The notes below the pieces were generated by a model, which was given only the letters and a program-made list of their open reading frames with translations, made no database searches and was not told the DNA's origin. Source: Mesocentrotus franciscanus (lineage: Eukaryota; Echinodermata; Echinoidea; Camarodonta; Strongylocentrotidae). From it: DNA of 64,000 nt. Positions 53,624 through 64,000 of the stretch are shown in pieces; positions within the stretch are counted from its first letter, which is position 1, and each line of letters opens with the position of its first letter. The stretch spans positions 27,409,158 to 27,473,157 of the forward strand of contig CP137675.1 in NCBI GenBank assembly GCA_037976565.1, given 5' to 3'. The position numbers were made by a program, and so were the translations under genes.

Positions 53624-55958
53624 GATACTTTTGAAATCTTCAATTTCTGCCCGAAGGCAAATTCAATCATTGAAATGAAAGCATACATACACTACCGGTA
53701 TACAATGTATACATAGATGACTACTTAAAGGGTAATTCAAGCTGGATACATGATGCTCATAAACATCGAATATGATTGGAAAGTGGCTTTAGTTATTAAA
53801 GCCACTTCTTAAAAAGCATGGTATGGAGTTGAGTTTCAACAACATTAGACCAATTAGAAATTTACACTTTATATCAAAATTAGTTAAAGGAGCTGCTACA
53901 CAGCAAATTCAAGAACACATCTGTCCTACCACATTGTTCCCATGTATGCAGTCTGCATACAGACAGTTTCATAGCACTTATAAAAAGTAACACTATTAGT
54001 ATTGTTGGATGTTGTAAGTGCCGCATTCGACACTATCGATCATGGAATTATTTCATTCTTCTTTTGGTTTGAGCGACTGTGTTCTTTCATGGATTCAATC
54101 ATATCTTTCTAACAGACAACAAATAATAATACTAGTTGATGTAATATCTAAACATGTCCATGTTCCATATGGGGTTCCTCAAGGGAAAACCGGAGACAGT
54201 CCTTGCCTTGAATCATGTGTATTTTCGGGGCGAGAGCGATCTGTACGGGATGCGTGAAAGGGAGGAGGACATACATGTAGATGACTGAAGAATAAAAAAA
54301 CACCTGTTCATGTATAAAAACAGACAGAATCTGAACTAGCTAACGATACTTTTGAAATCTTCAATTTCTGCCCGAAGGCAAATTCAATCATTGAAATGAA
54401 AGCTTACATACACTACCGGTATACAATGTATACATAGATGACTACTTAAAGGGTAATTCAAGCTGGATACATGATGCTCATAAACATCGAATATGATTGG
54501 AAAGTGGCTTTAGTTATTAAAGCCACTTCTTAAAAAGCATGGTATGGAGTTGAGTTTCAACAACATTAGACCAATTAGAAATTTACACTTTATATCAAAA
54601 TTAGTTAAAGGAGCTGCTACACAGCAAATTCAAGAACACATCTGTCCTACCACATTGTTCCCATGTATGCAGTCTGCATACAGACAGTTTCATAGCACTT
54701 ATAAAAAGTAACACTATTAGTATTGTTGGATGTTGTAAGTGCCGCATTCGACACTATCGATCATGGAATTATTTCATTCTTCTTTTGGTTTGAGCGACTG
54801 TGTTCTTTCATGGATTCAATCATATCTTTCTAACAGACAACAAATAATAATACTAGTTGATGTAATATCTAAACATGTCCATGTTCCATATGGGGTTCCT
54901 CAAGGGAAAACCGGAGACAGTCCTTGCCTTGAATCATGTGTATTTTCGGGGCGAGAGCGATCTGTACGGGATGCGTGAAAGGGAGGAGGACATACATGTA
55001 GATGACTGAAGAATAAAAAACACCTGTTCATGTATAAAAACAGACAGAATCTGAACTAGCTAACGATACTTTTGAAATCTTCAATTTCTGCCCGAAGGCA
55101 AATTCAATCATTGAAATGAAAGCTTACATACACTACCGTATACAATGTATACATAGATGACTACTTAAAGGGTAATTCAAGCTGGATACATGATGCTCAT
55201 AAACATCGAATATGATTGGAAAGTGGCTTTAGTTATTAAAGCCACTTCTTAAAAAGCATGGTATGGAGTTGAGTTTCAACAACATTAGACCAATTAGAAA
55301 TTTACACTTTATATCAAAATTAGTTAAAGGAGCTGCTACACAGCAAATTCAAGAACACATCTGTCCTACCACATTGTTCCCATGTATGCAGTCTGCATAC
55401 AGACAGTTTCATAGCACTTATAAAAAGTAACACTATTAGTATTGTTGGATGTTGTAAGTGCCGCATTCGACACTATCGATCATGGAATTATTTCATTCTT
55501 CTTTTGGTTTGAGCGACTGTGTTCTTTCATGGATTCAATCATATCTTTCTAACAGACAACAAATAATAATACTAGTTGATGTAATATCTAAACATGTCCA
55601 TGTTCCATATGGGGTTCCTCAAGGGTCACTTCTCTGACCCCTCCTTTTTACACTCTATACAAGTAATCTGATCAACATTATTCAAAGGCGTTTCCCAAAT
55701 GTTTCTTGTCATTGTTATGCTGACAACTAGTCCACTGCCTGGACTGTTTCCGTGTCGCGGGCCCAATCAGCTGAGAAAATAACACATCCTCAACGCTATA
55801 AAACCGGAGACAGTCCTTGCCTTGAATCATGTGTATTTTCGGGGCGAGAGCGATCTGTACGGGATGCGTGAAAGGGAGGAGGACATACATGTAGATGACT
55901 GAAGAATAAAAAAACACCTGTTCATGTATAAAAACAGACAGAATCTGGACTAGCTAAC
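53624..55958 (+). mobile_element. CR1-like LINE reverse-transcriptase fragment, triplicated in tandem
   Basis: Copies start at 53624, 54345 and 55065 (periods 721 and 720 bp); the last is 894 bp. The translation shows RT blocks NNIRPIRNLHFISKLVKGAA, CMQSAYRQFHST, SAAFDTIDH, FGLSDCVLSWIQSYLSNRQQ and GVPQG. Copy 3 goes on with SLL, PLLFTLYTSNL and CYADN, showing the catalytic region but with stops. Copies 1 and 2 lack 174 bp present in copy 3 (55626-55799). All three are dead fragments. Confidence 0.85.
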
Positions 55959-57092
55959 GATACACAGTGATACATTTCTTTAATTCCTGATAAAGAACAT
56001 CAAGATGATAATACCTCAATTTTAGAATTATGTATACGGTACATTTATCTTCCGTTCTTGGATATGCATGATCTTCTCTTTTCATCCTTTTTCATTTTGT
56101 TTAAAAATGTTATTTGTCTGTTTGTTTGTTGGTGTGATTTTTATGAGGGGGGGGGGGGGGTGAATTGGGATTCAAAAGCATAATATTTTCTCTGTCATCT
56201 CCCTTTAAGAGTTGTTCTTCAGAGGCTGATCAGCTGATAAACAGCGGGACGCAATCAAATTGGCAACCTGATCTGACTGAGCACAGTGAGAATATTTTCG
56301 GCATGGAATGTATTATTTAAAAAACATTCTCACATCATACAGTGCACATACCCATATCATTATTAGAACATTTCAGTTTGAATTCTAAACTTCGCCCACT
56401 GCTCACCTAACCCCAGCCAAATGCCCCATACCTACACTGAAATACCCAATCATTTACATATAGAACTGAGAAGGCAAAAACTATTTTTGTATTATGAAGA
56501 AAGCCAAAAAATGTCTCTGTGATTTTATTGTTCGTAAACACCTCTTGAATTTGAGTATTAATGATATGATCTGAATTATGCCTTCTATTTCATTGTGAGT
56601 CTGGTAACATTTATACTGTTGATTTTATTACGGTAAACAGAAAGGGACACAGGTGCCAGGATTATTCTTTAAACATGATTGACAAATTCGATACCCTTAG
56701 GAACCATCTTTTGGTTAAATGTCACCATCATGTTCAAACATTTTAACAGGTGCACTAGGCTATTGAGATTACATTGCCTTTAATTTTTGACAGTCTCTAT
56801 GATTGTGTTTTTGTAGCATTGCGATATTTCTTGCGAGATATTCAGGGAGAGTACGAATAGGTCATTGGTGAATATGTTGAGACCTTGCGGCTCTTGAGTG
56901 GTACCTAGTGAACCCCAAGGACTACCAGGGGGCTAGTAAACTGCTTCAATTTGGCAAATCTCCATATGCCGTGACAAAAATCTGAAGCTTAGAAGGGAAT
57001 TTGAAGATGTGATGTGGTATGTTTGTGTATACATACATGTATGTGAAGGGTCTTTATTGCTGAGAAATTCAATGTTCATCTGATCTTAAAGT
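55959..57092. other. No gene seen
   Basis: AT-rich; includes a run of G at 56146-56160 and the weak candidate exon at 56210-56285. Confidence 0.5.
56210..56285 (+). other. Candidate orphan exon
   Basis: A strong pyrimidine tract and TTTAAG acceptor precede 76 nt open in phase 0 (SCSSEADQLINSGTQSNWQP, then DLTEH), with a GTGAGA donor. The phase fits the LAS2-like exon 6 (phase 0). I find no similarity to the LAS2 C-terminus, so this may be chance. Confidence 0.2.
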
Positions 57093-57419
57093 GTTGGGAG
57101 CCCAACATATTTGATGGCAAATTTTCACTTAAATTGTATCATAATGTGAAAGAGGATGTCATTTAAGTCTCAATACACATTTCTGCAAGGATTTTTTTCT
57201 TCTCAAATGTGTTTGAAGTCGAATATTGATGAAAGAATACAAAATTTAGGTTTTCTGCATACAACAGAAAACCCAAATTATGTATACTTTTATCAATATT
57301 TGTCTTCAAACACAATTTTGAGAGGGAATATTGCAGAAGTGTGTCTTAAATATGACATCCTCTTTCACATTATGATACAATTCAAGTGACATTTTGCCAT
57401 CAAATTTGGGGCTCCCAAC
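57093..57419. mobile_element. Near-full-length hairpin MITE, about 327 bp
   Basis: The left and right halves are inverted copies of about 160 bp: GTTGGGAGCCCAACATATTT against GTTGGGAGCCCCAAATTTGA, meeting at CTGCATACAACAG near 57258. Essentially no unique interior. Confidence 0.85.
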
Positions 57420-57785
57420 AATTAGGGGAATATAGATCATGCTTAGCTCATGGACAGTAAAGTCAAGGAAATTTGAAGCCATTCTCAGGAGTCTTTAGGA
57501 AATATTCACAGGGAACCTCATTGTTTGGATTTGAAAAGTTGGGAACAATTTTAATTCTTATTGAGTGTCGAAGAAATATTGGGAATGTCTTTTGGCATAT
57601 TTTCCTAAACACCCCCTCCCAATTCAAAAATGGTATAACAGTGTCCCTGCCTTTGAAGTAAAGTGGGCAACATTGCTTGGCGTGTATGGCAGGCATCTCT
57701 CTACAGTTCATGACTGCATCTAGATCATGGTATGGGTGATCCACATGTGCTTCAGCAGTAATTTCTCCAGGCTTTATTTCGTCAA

Positions 57786-57830
57786 AGATTTAGGGTTTAG
57801 GGTTAGGGTTGCTATAAGGTTTTAGGGTAT
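57786..57830. repeat. Short telomere-like stretch
   Basis: TTTAGGGTTTAGGGTTAGGG and a nearby TTTTAGGG; only about four units. Confidence 0.55.
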
Positions 57831-58542
57831 GATCAGGTTTGGTGTTAGTGTTAGGTACATGCATAGTGCTTTGTCTCAAGTTGAAGTTAGGAATGATGTT
57901 AGTGTAGGGAATGGACCATGTATTACTTTTTGCCTGAGCACATGTCACACATTCCATTTATTTACAGCAAAATGAACACTTTATGATTTCACGCCAGCTT
58001 CTTCAAGTTCTTGCGAATGCATTTCCAACTTCCAAGACTACCTTTTGAGGTTGGATGACCTGTATACAAATTGCCACAGTTCAACCTTCGTGCCTTCCAT
58101 CATACCATTCTGACACACTTTGAAGCATCATCTACTGACATTTCAAATCCAAAGGGCTTAGATTTATCAATGGTCCAGTGTGAATGACAGATAGGCAAAC
58201 TAGTTGTCTCCTCTCCCCTCACAACCCTCTTGAAGTGACAGACAGATATAAAACAAAAGTCTCTGACAACCATTGAGATGTTATCTTCGGATAGAGGTCT
58301 GGGTTAGGTAAACATTGGCTTCTGGTAGCAACCCCTTTGCTACTCATGCAAAGCTGAGATTTTTAAAGCTAAACTTCAGTTGTCCTATAATAGTAGGACC
58401 ATGGGACTAAATTTTGGGAGAAACTAGTTGGCTGAATGTCATTCAGAAGTTTTCATCATCCAATAGATTGTTGTATGGACCTAGCTGGAAATCACATCAA
58501 AACCATGTGCTATATTGTCTCAACATGAGGTTCAGACAATAC

Positions 58543-58664
58543 GGTTCTCCTTAGAACTATAAGCTAAGAAAGATAACCAACAGTCTTTTTCAAGACTACA
58601 GCAACAGTCCTTTTCAGGACTACACACCCTCAAGAAAGACTACCGAGAGTTCTTTTCAGAACTC
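58543..58664 (+). promoter_or_regulatory. Array of four histone-mRNA-type 3' stem-loops with purine-rich downstream elements
   Basis: Four hairpins with a six-base stem and four-base loop: GGTTCT-CCTT-AGAACT (58543-58558), AGTCTT-TTTC-AAGACT (58582-58597), AGTCCT-TTTC-AGGACT (58606-58621) and AGTTCT-TTTC-AGAACT (58648-58663). Two are preceded by CAAC and followed by ACA. CAAGAAAGA at 58631-58639, ten bases after hairpin 3, equals the sea-urchin histone downstream element that pairs with U7 snRNA; TAAGAAAGA (58565-58573) follows hairpin 1. Loop TTTC and stem length fit the histone consensus recognised by SLBP. I see no histone coding frame upstream. Confidence 0.7.
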
Positions 58665-58669
58665 CTCAA

Positions 58670-59640
58670 TCCTCCCTCTCTCTCACATGGTGCACCAGCA
58701 AGCCTGCTGTATAATACGGTTGTTGTTCATTACTGGGTTATTTAATATCTTTATTTGTAGTTTTTAACATTCAGTATAAGTTTGATGTGAATCTGTGCTT
58801 TTTCAAATTCATTATCATTATTCAATTATTAAAAGGAGCTCACGTACCTACTATCAGATTTTAGTGATTTAGTGTGTTGGAACAAATGGAAAAGTTGTCC
58901 GCCACTACATCACAGAGACATTACCGATTCAGCAAATTTGAAGAGCCCATACCTATACTCCTATAGTGATTAAAACTTTCAACAATTCATAACTTTTTCA
59001 TTCAAACTTTCACCAGTGCTTTCCTCCAGACTAGTGCTATCAAGGTTGTATTTCAACTTTAAAATTTATGACGGCCTGTCGCTTGAAGTGTAGGCCTATA
59101 CTCGGGTACAAGTATTTTGCTTCATGTATGCTGCAAGCCATCTTATCATATGAACAACATTCATTGTTTACAAGTGCGTAAAATGAAATTCATACACCAC
59201 TCCACATGTCTGTAATGAACAGCTGGAGAATGTTAGGGAGTGGGAACATAAATTATAGTCTGGGCTGGGTCATACAAGGTGAAAACTAATTCTCAAGAGT
59301 ATTGTTGAGATTATTGTCATCTTTCATAGTTCTTGAAGCACACCCAGAGAGTTAGAAATAAATTTTCTGGGGTTTGTTTGCAATGATAAACGAGACCAAT
59401 TTCACCAATTTCATGTCTTCCATTTGTATTTTCTTTCCTTTTGATCGAGGCCTTTACCCTCAATTTGTTATGATGTTTGAATTAAGGTCCCGAAAATACC
59501 TTGCAGAGTTGATGTCAAAGATGGAGATTTTATCTGGTTAACAAAAAGTGGAGGAGAGGAATGAAGGGTTGCAAGGCTCTGGTCTATATATTTGGCAAAT
59601 ACAACCGCCAATTCCTTCATCTTACTCCACCCCCCCCCCC
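58670..59640. other. No gene seen
   Basis: AT-rich, with a CT patch just after the stem-loop array and a C-run at 59628-59640. Confidence 0.5.
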
Positions 59641-59649
59641 TCCTTCCAT

Positions 59650-60630
59650 TTATTATCCCCTCGCCGATGAAGTCGGAGGAGATATAGAAACGCTGCTGTC
59701 CTTCCTTCCGTGCTTCCGTTCTTCCGTTCGTAACAAATTTGGTTTCCGATTGATAACTTCAGTAATGTTTGACGGATTTTAATGAAATTTGATATGAAGG
59801 TTCATGGTATCAAAATACAGGCTAAGTTCGATTTCGGAGTATGTAGGTCAAAGGTCAAAGGTCATAGCTCATTAAATATGCGAAAAATACACATCTGGTT
59901 TCCGATCGATAACTTTAGTAATGTTTGACGGATTTTAATGAAATTTGATATGAAGGTACATGGTATCAAAACACAGCCTAAGTTCGATTTCGGAATACCG
60001 GTATGTAGGTCAAAGGTCATAGCTCATTAAATATGCGAATCTGGTTTCTGTTCGATAACTTTAATAATGTTTGACGGATTTTAATCAAATTTGATATGAA
60101 GGTACATGGTATCAAAACACAGCCTAAGTTCAATTTCAGTATGTAGGTCAAAGGTCATAGCTCATTAAATATGCGAATCTGGTTTCTGTTCGATAACTTT
60201 AATAATGTTTGACGGATTTTAATGAAATTTGATATGAAGGTACATGGTATCAAAACACAGCCTAAGTTCGATTTTGGAGTATGTAGGTCAAAGGTCATAG
60301 CTCATTAAATATGCAAATCTGGTTTCCATTCAATAACTTTAGAGCTTAGTAATGTTTGATAAATTTTAATGAAAATTAATGTGAAGGTACATGGTATCAA
60401 AATACAGCCTAAGTTCAATTTCCGAGTATGTAGGTCAAAGGTGAAAGGTCATAGCTCATTTAATATCCAAAAACACCTAATATGTGAAAATGTGGTTAAC
60501 TTCTTTGCCTAGTAATATAATAGTATAGTCTAATGGAGGTAACTTGTTCTGACGTATAATCGTATATACATGTAGGCCATGTGTATCCTGCAAGGGGATG
60601 CTACGCTTTGCGTCGACTTTTCTAGTATTA
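59650..60630. repeat. Element with five tandem units of about 130 bp carrying AGGTCA repeats
   Basis: Units begin near 59740, 59895, 60038, 60178 and 60318 with TCTGGTTTCCGATCGATAAC and contain GATATGAAGGTACATGGTAT, AGGTCAAAGGTCATAGCTCA and TTAAATATGCGAA. Flanks CGCCGATGAAGTCGGAGGAG and GGATGCTACGCTTTGCGTCG are not repeated. Confidence 0.8.
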
Positions 60631-60639
60631 ATTAAATTA

Positions 60640-62320
60640 ATGAATTATTAGTTCTAAGCATAATAAATCATTCTGTTCAGAGAAAGATGGACATTAACTC
60701 TTTTGAAATTATCAGCTAAGTGAGTCTGTTGGCTCCATTCTTATTGGCCATCAGTCTCATGAACCCTTAGATAATTTTTCAGCAGGGCTGTGAGACCAAA
60801 ATATTCAGCCTTATGGGCGCTGTAGCCAGTAATTCAAGGTAGACTATTTTACTGACATTGCAGCTTCTGCTGTAACGTATTTTCAATTGCACCATCTCGC
60901 GGTGAAAGCGCACATAGAGCGATTTCCGGCTCCTTTACTGGGTTCGCCATGCGCGCGTCATCAGTTGGTGATGCATTGTGGGGCATGGCTCTCGACAAAT
61001 CGGTAAATTGTGTGCAGCAGCTGGCAGTATACATAAATCTGAAGTAATGTCAGTAGAATACCCTGCCTTTAAACTCTTCCTATTGAAGACACTATCAGTA
61101 CTATCATTTGAAGCTCCTTGGTAGTGTACAAAGTATCTAAGATGCCAAGATTCACCTTTCTGTCACTTTATTTGTTATTTTAGAAGTAAGTTTGCCATGG
61201 GCCTTTGATTCCCCATGTTTGCAATCAAAATATCAAAATTGTTGACCTTGCAGATCTTTCCCCTCAATATACTTGATCTATCTTTCAACAAATGCTGGTA
61301 GTACTATTTTTGTTTACCACACAAAAGTACAGACTTACAGAAGGAGACAAAATGACCACCCACGCTATGCGCCAAAGGCAATTATGACAAATTTGAATGA
61401 ATAAAGATATTGTTTGTTTGTTTTTATCTTCTACCATTTCATATGAAATATTCTTTCCCTTTAACCCACTCATTTTTTAATGAAAATTTATGATATAGGC
61501 ACATTCAAATAATATTTATGCACAATTTCACTTTCTTTTTGAAAATGTTGGATAAAACAAGCTCCTGTTTTATTATACATTCCATGTTCTATTGGTATCC
61601 AATGAAATTGTAGCAATATCATGCATCATTGATCAAATTACATATATCATTCTAGTTGTACCTGTAGAATGTTTTTGTTTTGTTATCCTTGCAAGGCTTG
61701 TCTTCTTGTTAAGATCAATGTCCAGGTGAAATTTGATTATTGGAAGTCTTTTCATGAGATATGCAAGAATTAAACAATGTAAACTAAGCTGACCATTGTA
61801 TACAAAATAAAAATGAATTTTGATATTTAAATGAAATCTACAAGAAATCTACATTTGAATAATTTTGTGGCCAAAAATGTGTAAACAAGGAGGACTGTGT
61901 AATTTACTATGTAGGTCTGCCTGTCACCTTATTGGCCTGCAGGTAGGATCAAGGAGGTAGGATATTGCATTTGTTGATATGCAATTGGAGATGATAGCAT
62001 TGAAAAGTTATTGTGTTTATGAATTGAGGTCTTTTCAAAGGTATGCCTTCACGATTTATGTAGTGTCATGGACATTACGTTAAGGTAGTAATGGGCATAA
62101 ATGGTGCTTTACTTTGAATAATAGCAGAAATTTTACCCCCTAAAAAAGAGGAGAAACATGTTCGGCTTCTTTTTTAAATTTGTTTTTATTCATTAGATTT
62201 GGGGCTGGATAATACATTCTCTTTAATAATCATCAGGAACTTGAATACACAAGGATAAGACTGAAGTTCCTTGCAAAAGTATTAGATCAACAAAAAAATA
62301 ACACTTCCTTATAAGGGGTC
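60640..62320. other. No gene seen
   Basis: AT-rich. A GC-richer patch at 60885-60990 (ACCATCTCGCGGTGAAAGCG, CATGCGCGCGTCATCAG) is not explained. No convincing exon. Confidence 0.45.
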
Positions 62321-62325
62321 CGCTC

Positions 62326-62384
62326 GCTATTCATAAGGCCGCTATTCATAAGGACCACTATTCATAAGGACCGCTATTCATAAA
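62326..62384. repeat. Minisatellite, four units of about 16 bp
   Basis: Units GCTATTCATAAGGACC, the first ending GGCC. Confidence 0.85.
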
Positions 62385-62866
62385 GTGCCAACAGTCTGAG
62401 TAGATATGGTCATGCATTCAGATATCACAGCAACAACAAATGGCATTGCTGTTTTAGGGACCATGATGTAAACCAATTTCCAAACCAATTATTTTTCAAT
62501 GCACCCATGTGCATCATTCAAATATTCTACTTTGAACCATGCAGCAATATTGCCTCTAGACATACTTTCAGCAAGATACATTTATTTAGGCGGTTCAAAG
62601 ACAAGGAACATTACTTTCTGATCAAGAAAAGTAAACAATTTTGCAAATATTGTCAACCAATCAAGCCCATCAGTGAACACATTTGTCGAAAATGTTTATA
62701 ACCTGAGCAGTGGAACGACATTTATAGTAATCAAAATTTTTAGTTCCCACTTCTTCAACATGTTACACTTTGATTCATGTGCGTAATAAACCAGTTACCT
62801 TTGGTTACATGTACATCTTTATGTGGGTAAATTTGTTGTGTTTTTTAATGAATATATACTTTTCAG

Positions 62867-62931
62867 CAAATACAAATCCAGCAAGTGAGTGAGAACAGGG
62901 TCTTAGTTCGCTTTTCCTCTCCAAGTCACAG
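62867..62931 (+). other. Candidate orphan exon
   Basis: Acceptor ACTTTTCAG, then 65 nt open in phase 0 (QIQIQQVSENRVLVRFSSPS), donor GTGATG, phase 2 out. A second candidate at 63760-63811 (acceptor AATACCAG) would continue in phase and end in TAA. Both could be 3' exons of the LAS2-like gene after an intron above 20 kb, but no conserved residue supports this. Confidence 0.18.
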
Positions 62932-62995
62932 GTGATGCCAAATACTTAATAATAATAATAATGCTAAATATATTACTCATTGCGGATGTAGTATC

Positions 62996-63183
62996 GAAAA
63001 TAATATCACTAGTGATATTCGTTTGTCTCGCAATGTGGTCAATAAGGAATCTAAAAGATCTTGCTTACGTTAGTTTTTATCACCTGACGAAGTGTTGCAG
63101 CGGCGCACGAAACGTCGAGATCTTTTAGATTCCTTATTGACCACATTGCGAGACAAACGAATATCACTAGCGATATTATTTTC
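62996..63183. mobile_element. Inverted repeat with hammerhead-like core, possibly Penelope-derived
   Basis: Arms 62996-63061 and 63118-63183 (about 66 bp, one or two mismatches, e.g. GTTTGTCTCGCAATGTGGTC). The loop holds CTGACGA (63084-63090), a hairpin GTGTTGC/GCGCAC, and GAAACGTCGAG (63109-). CTGANGA...GAAA is the hammerhead ribozyme core order, and Penelope-like elements are known to carry such motifs in their terminal repeats. The cleavage site and third helix are not resolved. Confidence 0.45.
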
Positions 63184-63189
63184 AATAAT

Positions 63190-64000
63190 AATAATGATAA
63201 TAATAATATGAGTTAATACCCCTCTGGCTTTCAGCAGAGAGGCTTGTCCTTTGAATTCTATTTTTTTAGAATATGAATTCCCCTTTCATTGGTGGCTATT
63301 TAATGTCAGAAATAGATCTAAATGTACCATTCAATTACTTTGAAATAACTGGGGCATGAAGTACAGCATCATTATGTGGTTGGACAAATGTATGAAGGGG
63401 CAATAACAAAGAGACATGAGATTTAGGTTAAAGTATGGCTTAGGGAACCATTGCTGATTGGTACAGGGAGGTGGGAGTTTAATTCCACCTCCCTGATTGG
63501 TACAAGTCAGTAGGTACCGGTAATGGGTATAGTTAACCCCGATCATCACAGATCTGTTGCTCTTTTTCTGTCACTTCGTTGTATTGATGTGTTTACGTTT
63601 TTATTCATTTTGTCACATGGAGAGATTACAAGATCACGTGTCGAAGGACAGGCCTTTGTAAAATGTGCTGAAAAACAGGTCAAAACCAGTTTGTGCATTT
63701 AGAATGGAGAAGTTGTTATACATTTTTACCTGTTGACTACTGATTGTTTTTAATACCAGGTTTGATAACTACTCAAACTTTGGGAATGGATTAAAAAGCA
63801 ATACTTCATAATAATTTTAATTTGTTATTGACAGAAAGATAACGTGGAAATTGATCATGTAGTGAAACATTAAATGATGAACTTTGGAAAACAATCAAGT
63901 GCGAATCTCATGCTGAAGTTTATATTGTCTGTGTAAATCCAAATATTTAGATGTACAAAGCATTGTACATGTACAAATTGCGTACACCCCCTCTGAAAAA
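63190..64000. other. No gene seen
   Basis: (AAT)n just after the inverted repeat (63185-63208), an inverted pair TGGTACAGGGAGGTGGGA / TCCACCTCCCTGATTGGTAC near 63460-63505, and a weak candidate exon at 63760-63811. Otherwise nothing recognised. Confidence 0.45.

Noticed and set aside
54018..54978. Two identical 79-residue proteins as new genes
   Set aside because: They are copies of the same truncated reverse-transcriptase segment, ending in sequence read out of frame after the 174-bp deletion.
53624..55958. Spaced direct repeats that could suggest a CRISPR-like array
   Set aside because: The genome is clearly eukaryotic, units are 720 bp and encode a decayed reverse transcriptase.
57463..57744. 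Overlapping open frames on both strands
   Set aside because: No similarity recognised, no consistent splice sites, ordinary for AT-rich non-coding DNA of this length.
57786..57830. Telomere sequence
   Set aside because: Only about four TTAGGG-like units inside ordinary sequence; at most an internal telomere-like remnant. A similar short CCTAACCCTAAA lies near 347.
58200..58542. A histone gene upstream of the stem-loop array
   Set aside because: No frame with histone-like basic sequence was found in the 340 bp before the first hairpin on the plus strand.
59739..60480. Regular repeats as CRISPR or a satellite centromere
   Set aside because: Five diverged units of about 130 bp within one element with unique flanks; too few for a centromeric satellite and not CRISPR.

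Overview
The window is AT-rich, intron-rich animal DNA with dense simple repeats and many small inverted-repeat elements. Three conserved animal genes can be rebuilt exon by exon, with GT/AG splice sites and matching reading phases. The gene set, the style of the repeats and a histone-type RNA 3'-end signal of the kind known from sea urchins suggest a marine deuterostome, probably an echinoderm (inference).

Layout. (1) Positions 1-6995, minus strand: the 5' nine coding exons (487 codons) of a WD-repeat protein most like WDR93; its 3' end lies before position 1. (2) Positions 11529-24042, minus strand: a complete SUGP1 (SURP and G-patch domain protein 1) gene with 11 coding exons and 615 residues. 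It carries one SURP domain, a KRSRW ligand-type motif and a G-patch, and ends NNPRRPYY. (3) Positions 24.05-34.85 kb: a gap of about 10.8 kb between the divergent SUGP1 and LAS2 coding starts, packed with nested repeats; 5' exons and promoters must lie here but I cannot place them. (4) Positions 34860-40196, plus strand: six coding exons (854 codons) of a homologue of LAS2/C18orf54, open at the 3' side. (5) Positions 40.2-64 kb: no convincing gene. It holds MITEs, long hairpins, CT/GA tracts, a triplicated CR1-like reverse-transcriptase fragment, an array of histone-type stem-loops, a tandem repeat carrying direct AGGTCA motifs, and a Penelope-like inverted repeat with a hammerhead-like core.

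The three genes are not known to share a pathway. SUGP1 is a splicing factor, WDR93 belongs to a little-studied WD-repeat family, and LAS2 is a disordered protein of poorly known function. The most unusual signals are the histone-type stem-loop array near 58.6 kb, two 45-bp palindromic insertions with their own target duplications (7.2 and 29.5 kb), and at least seven TTAA-flanked MITEs.
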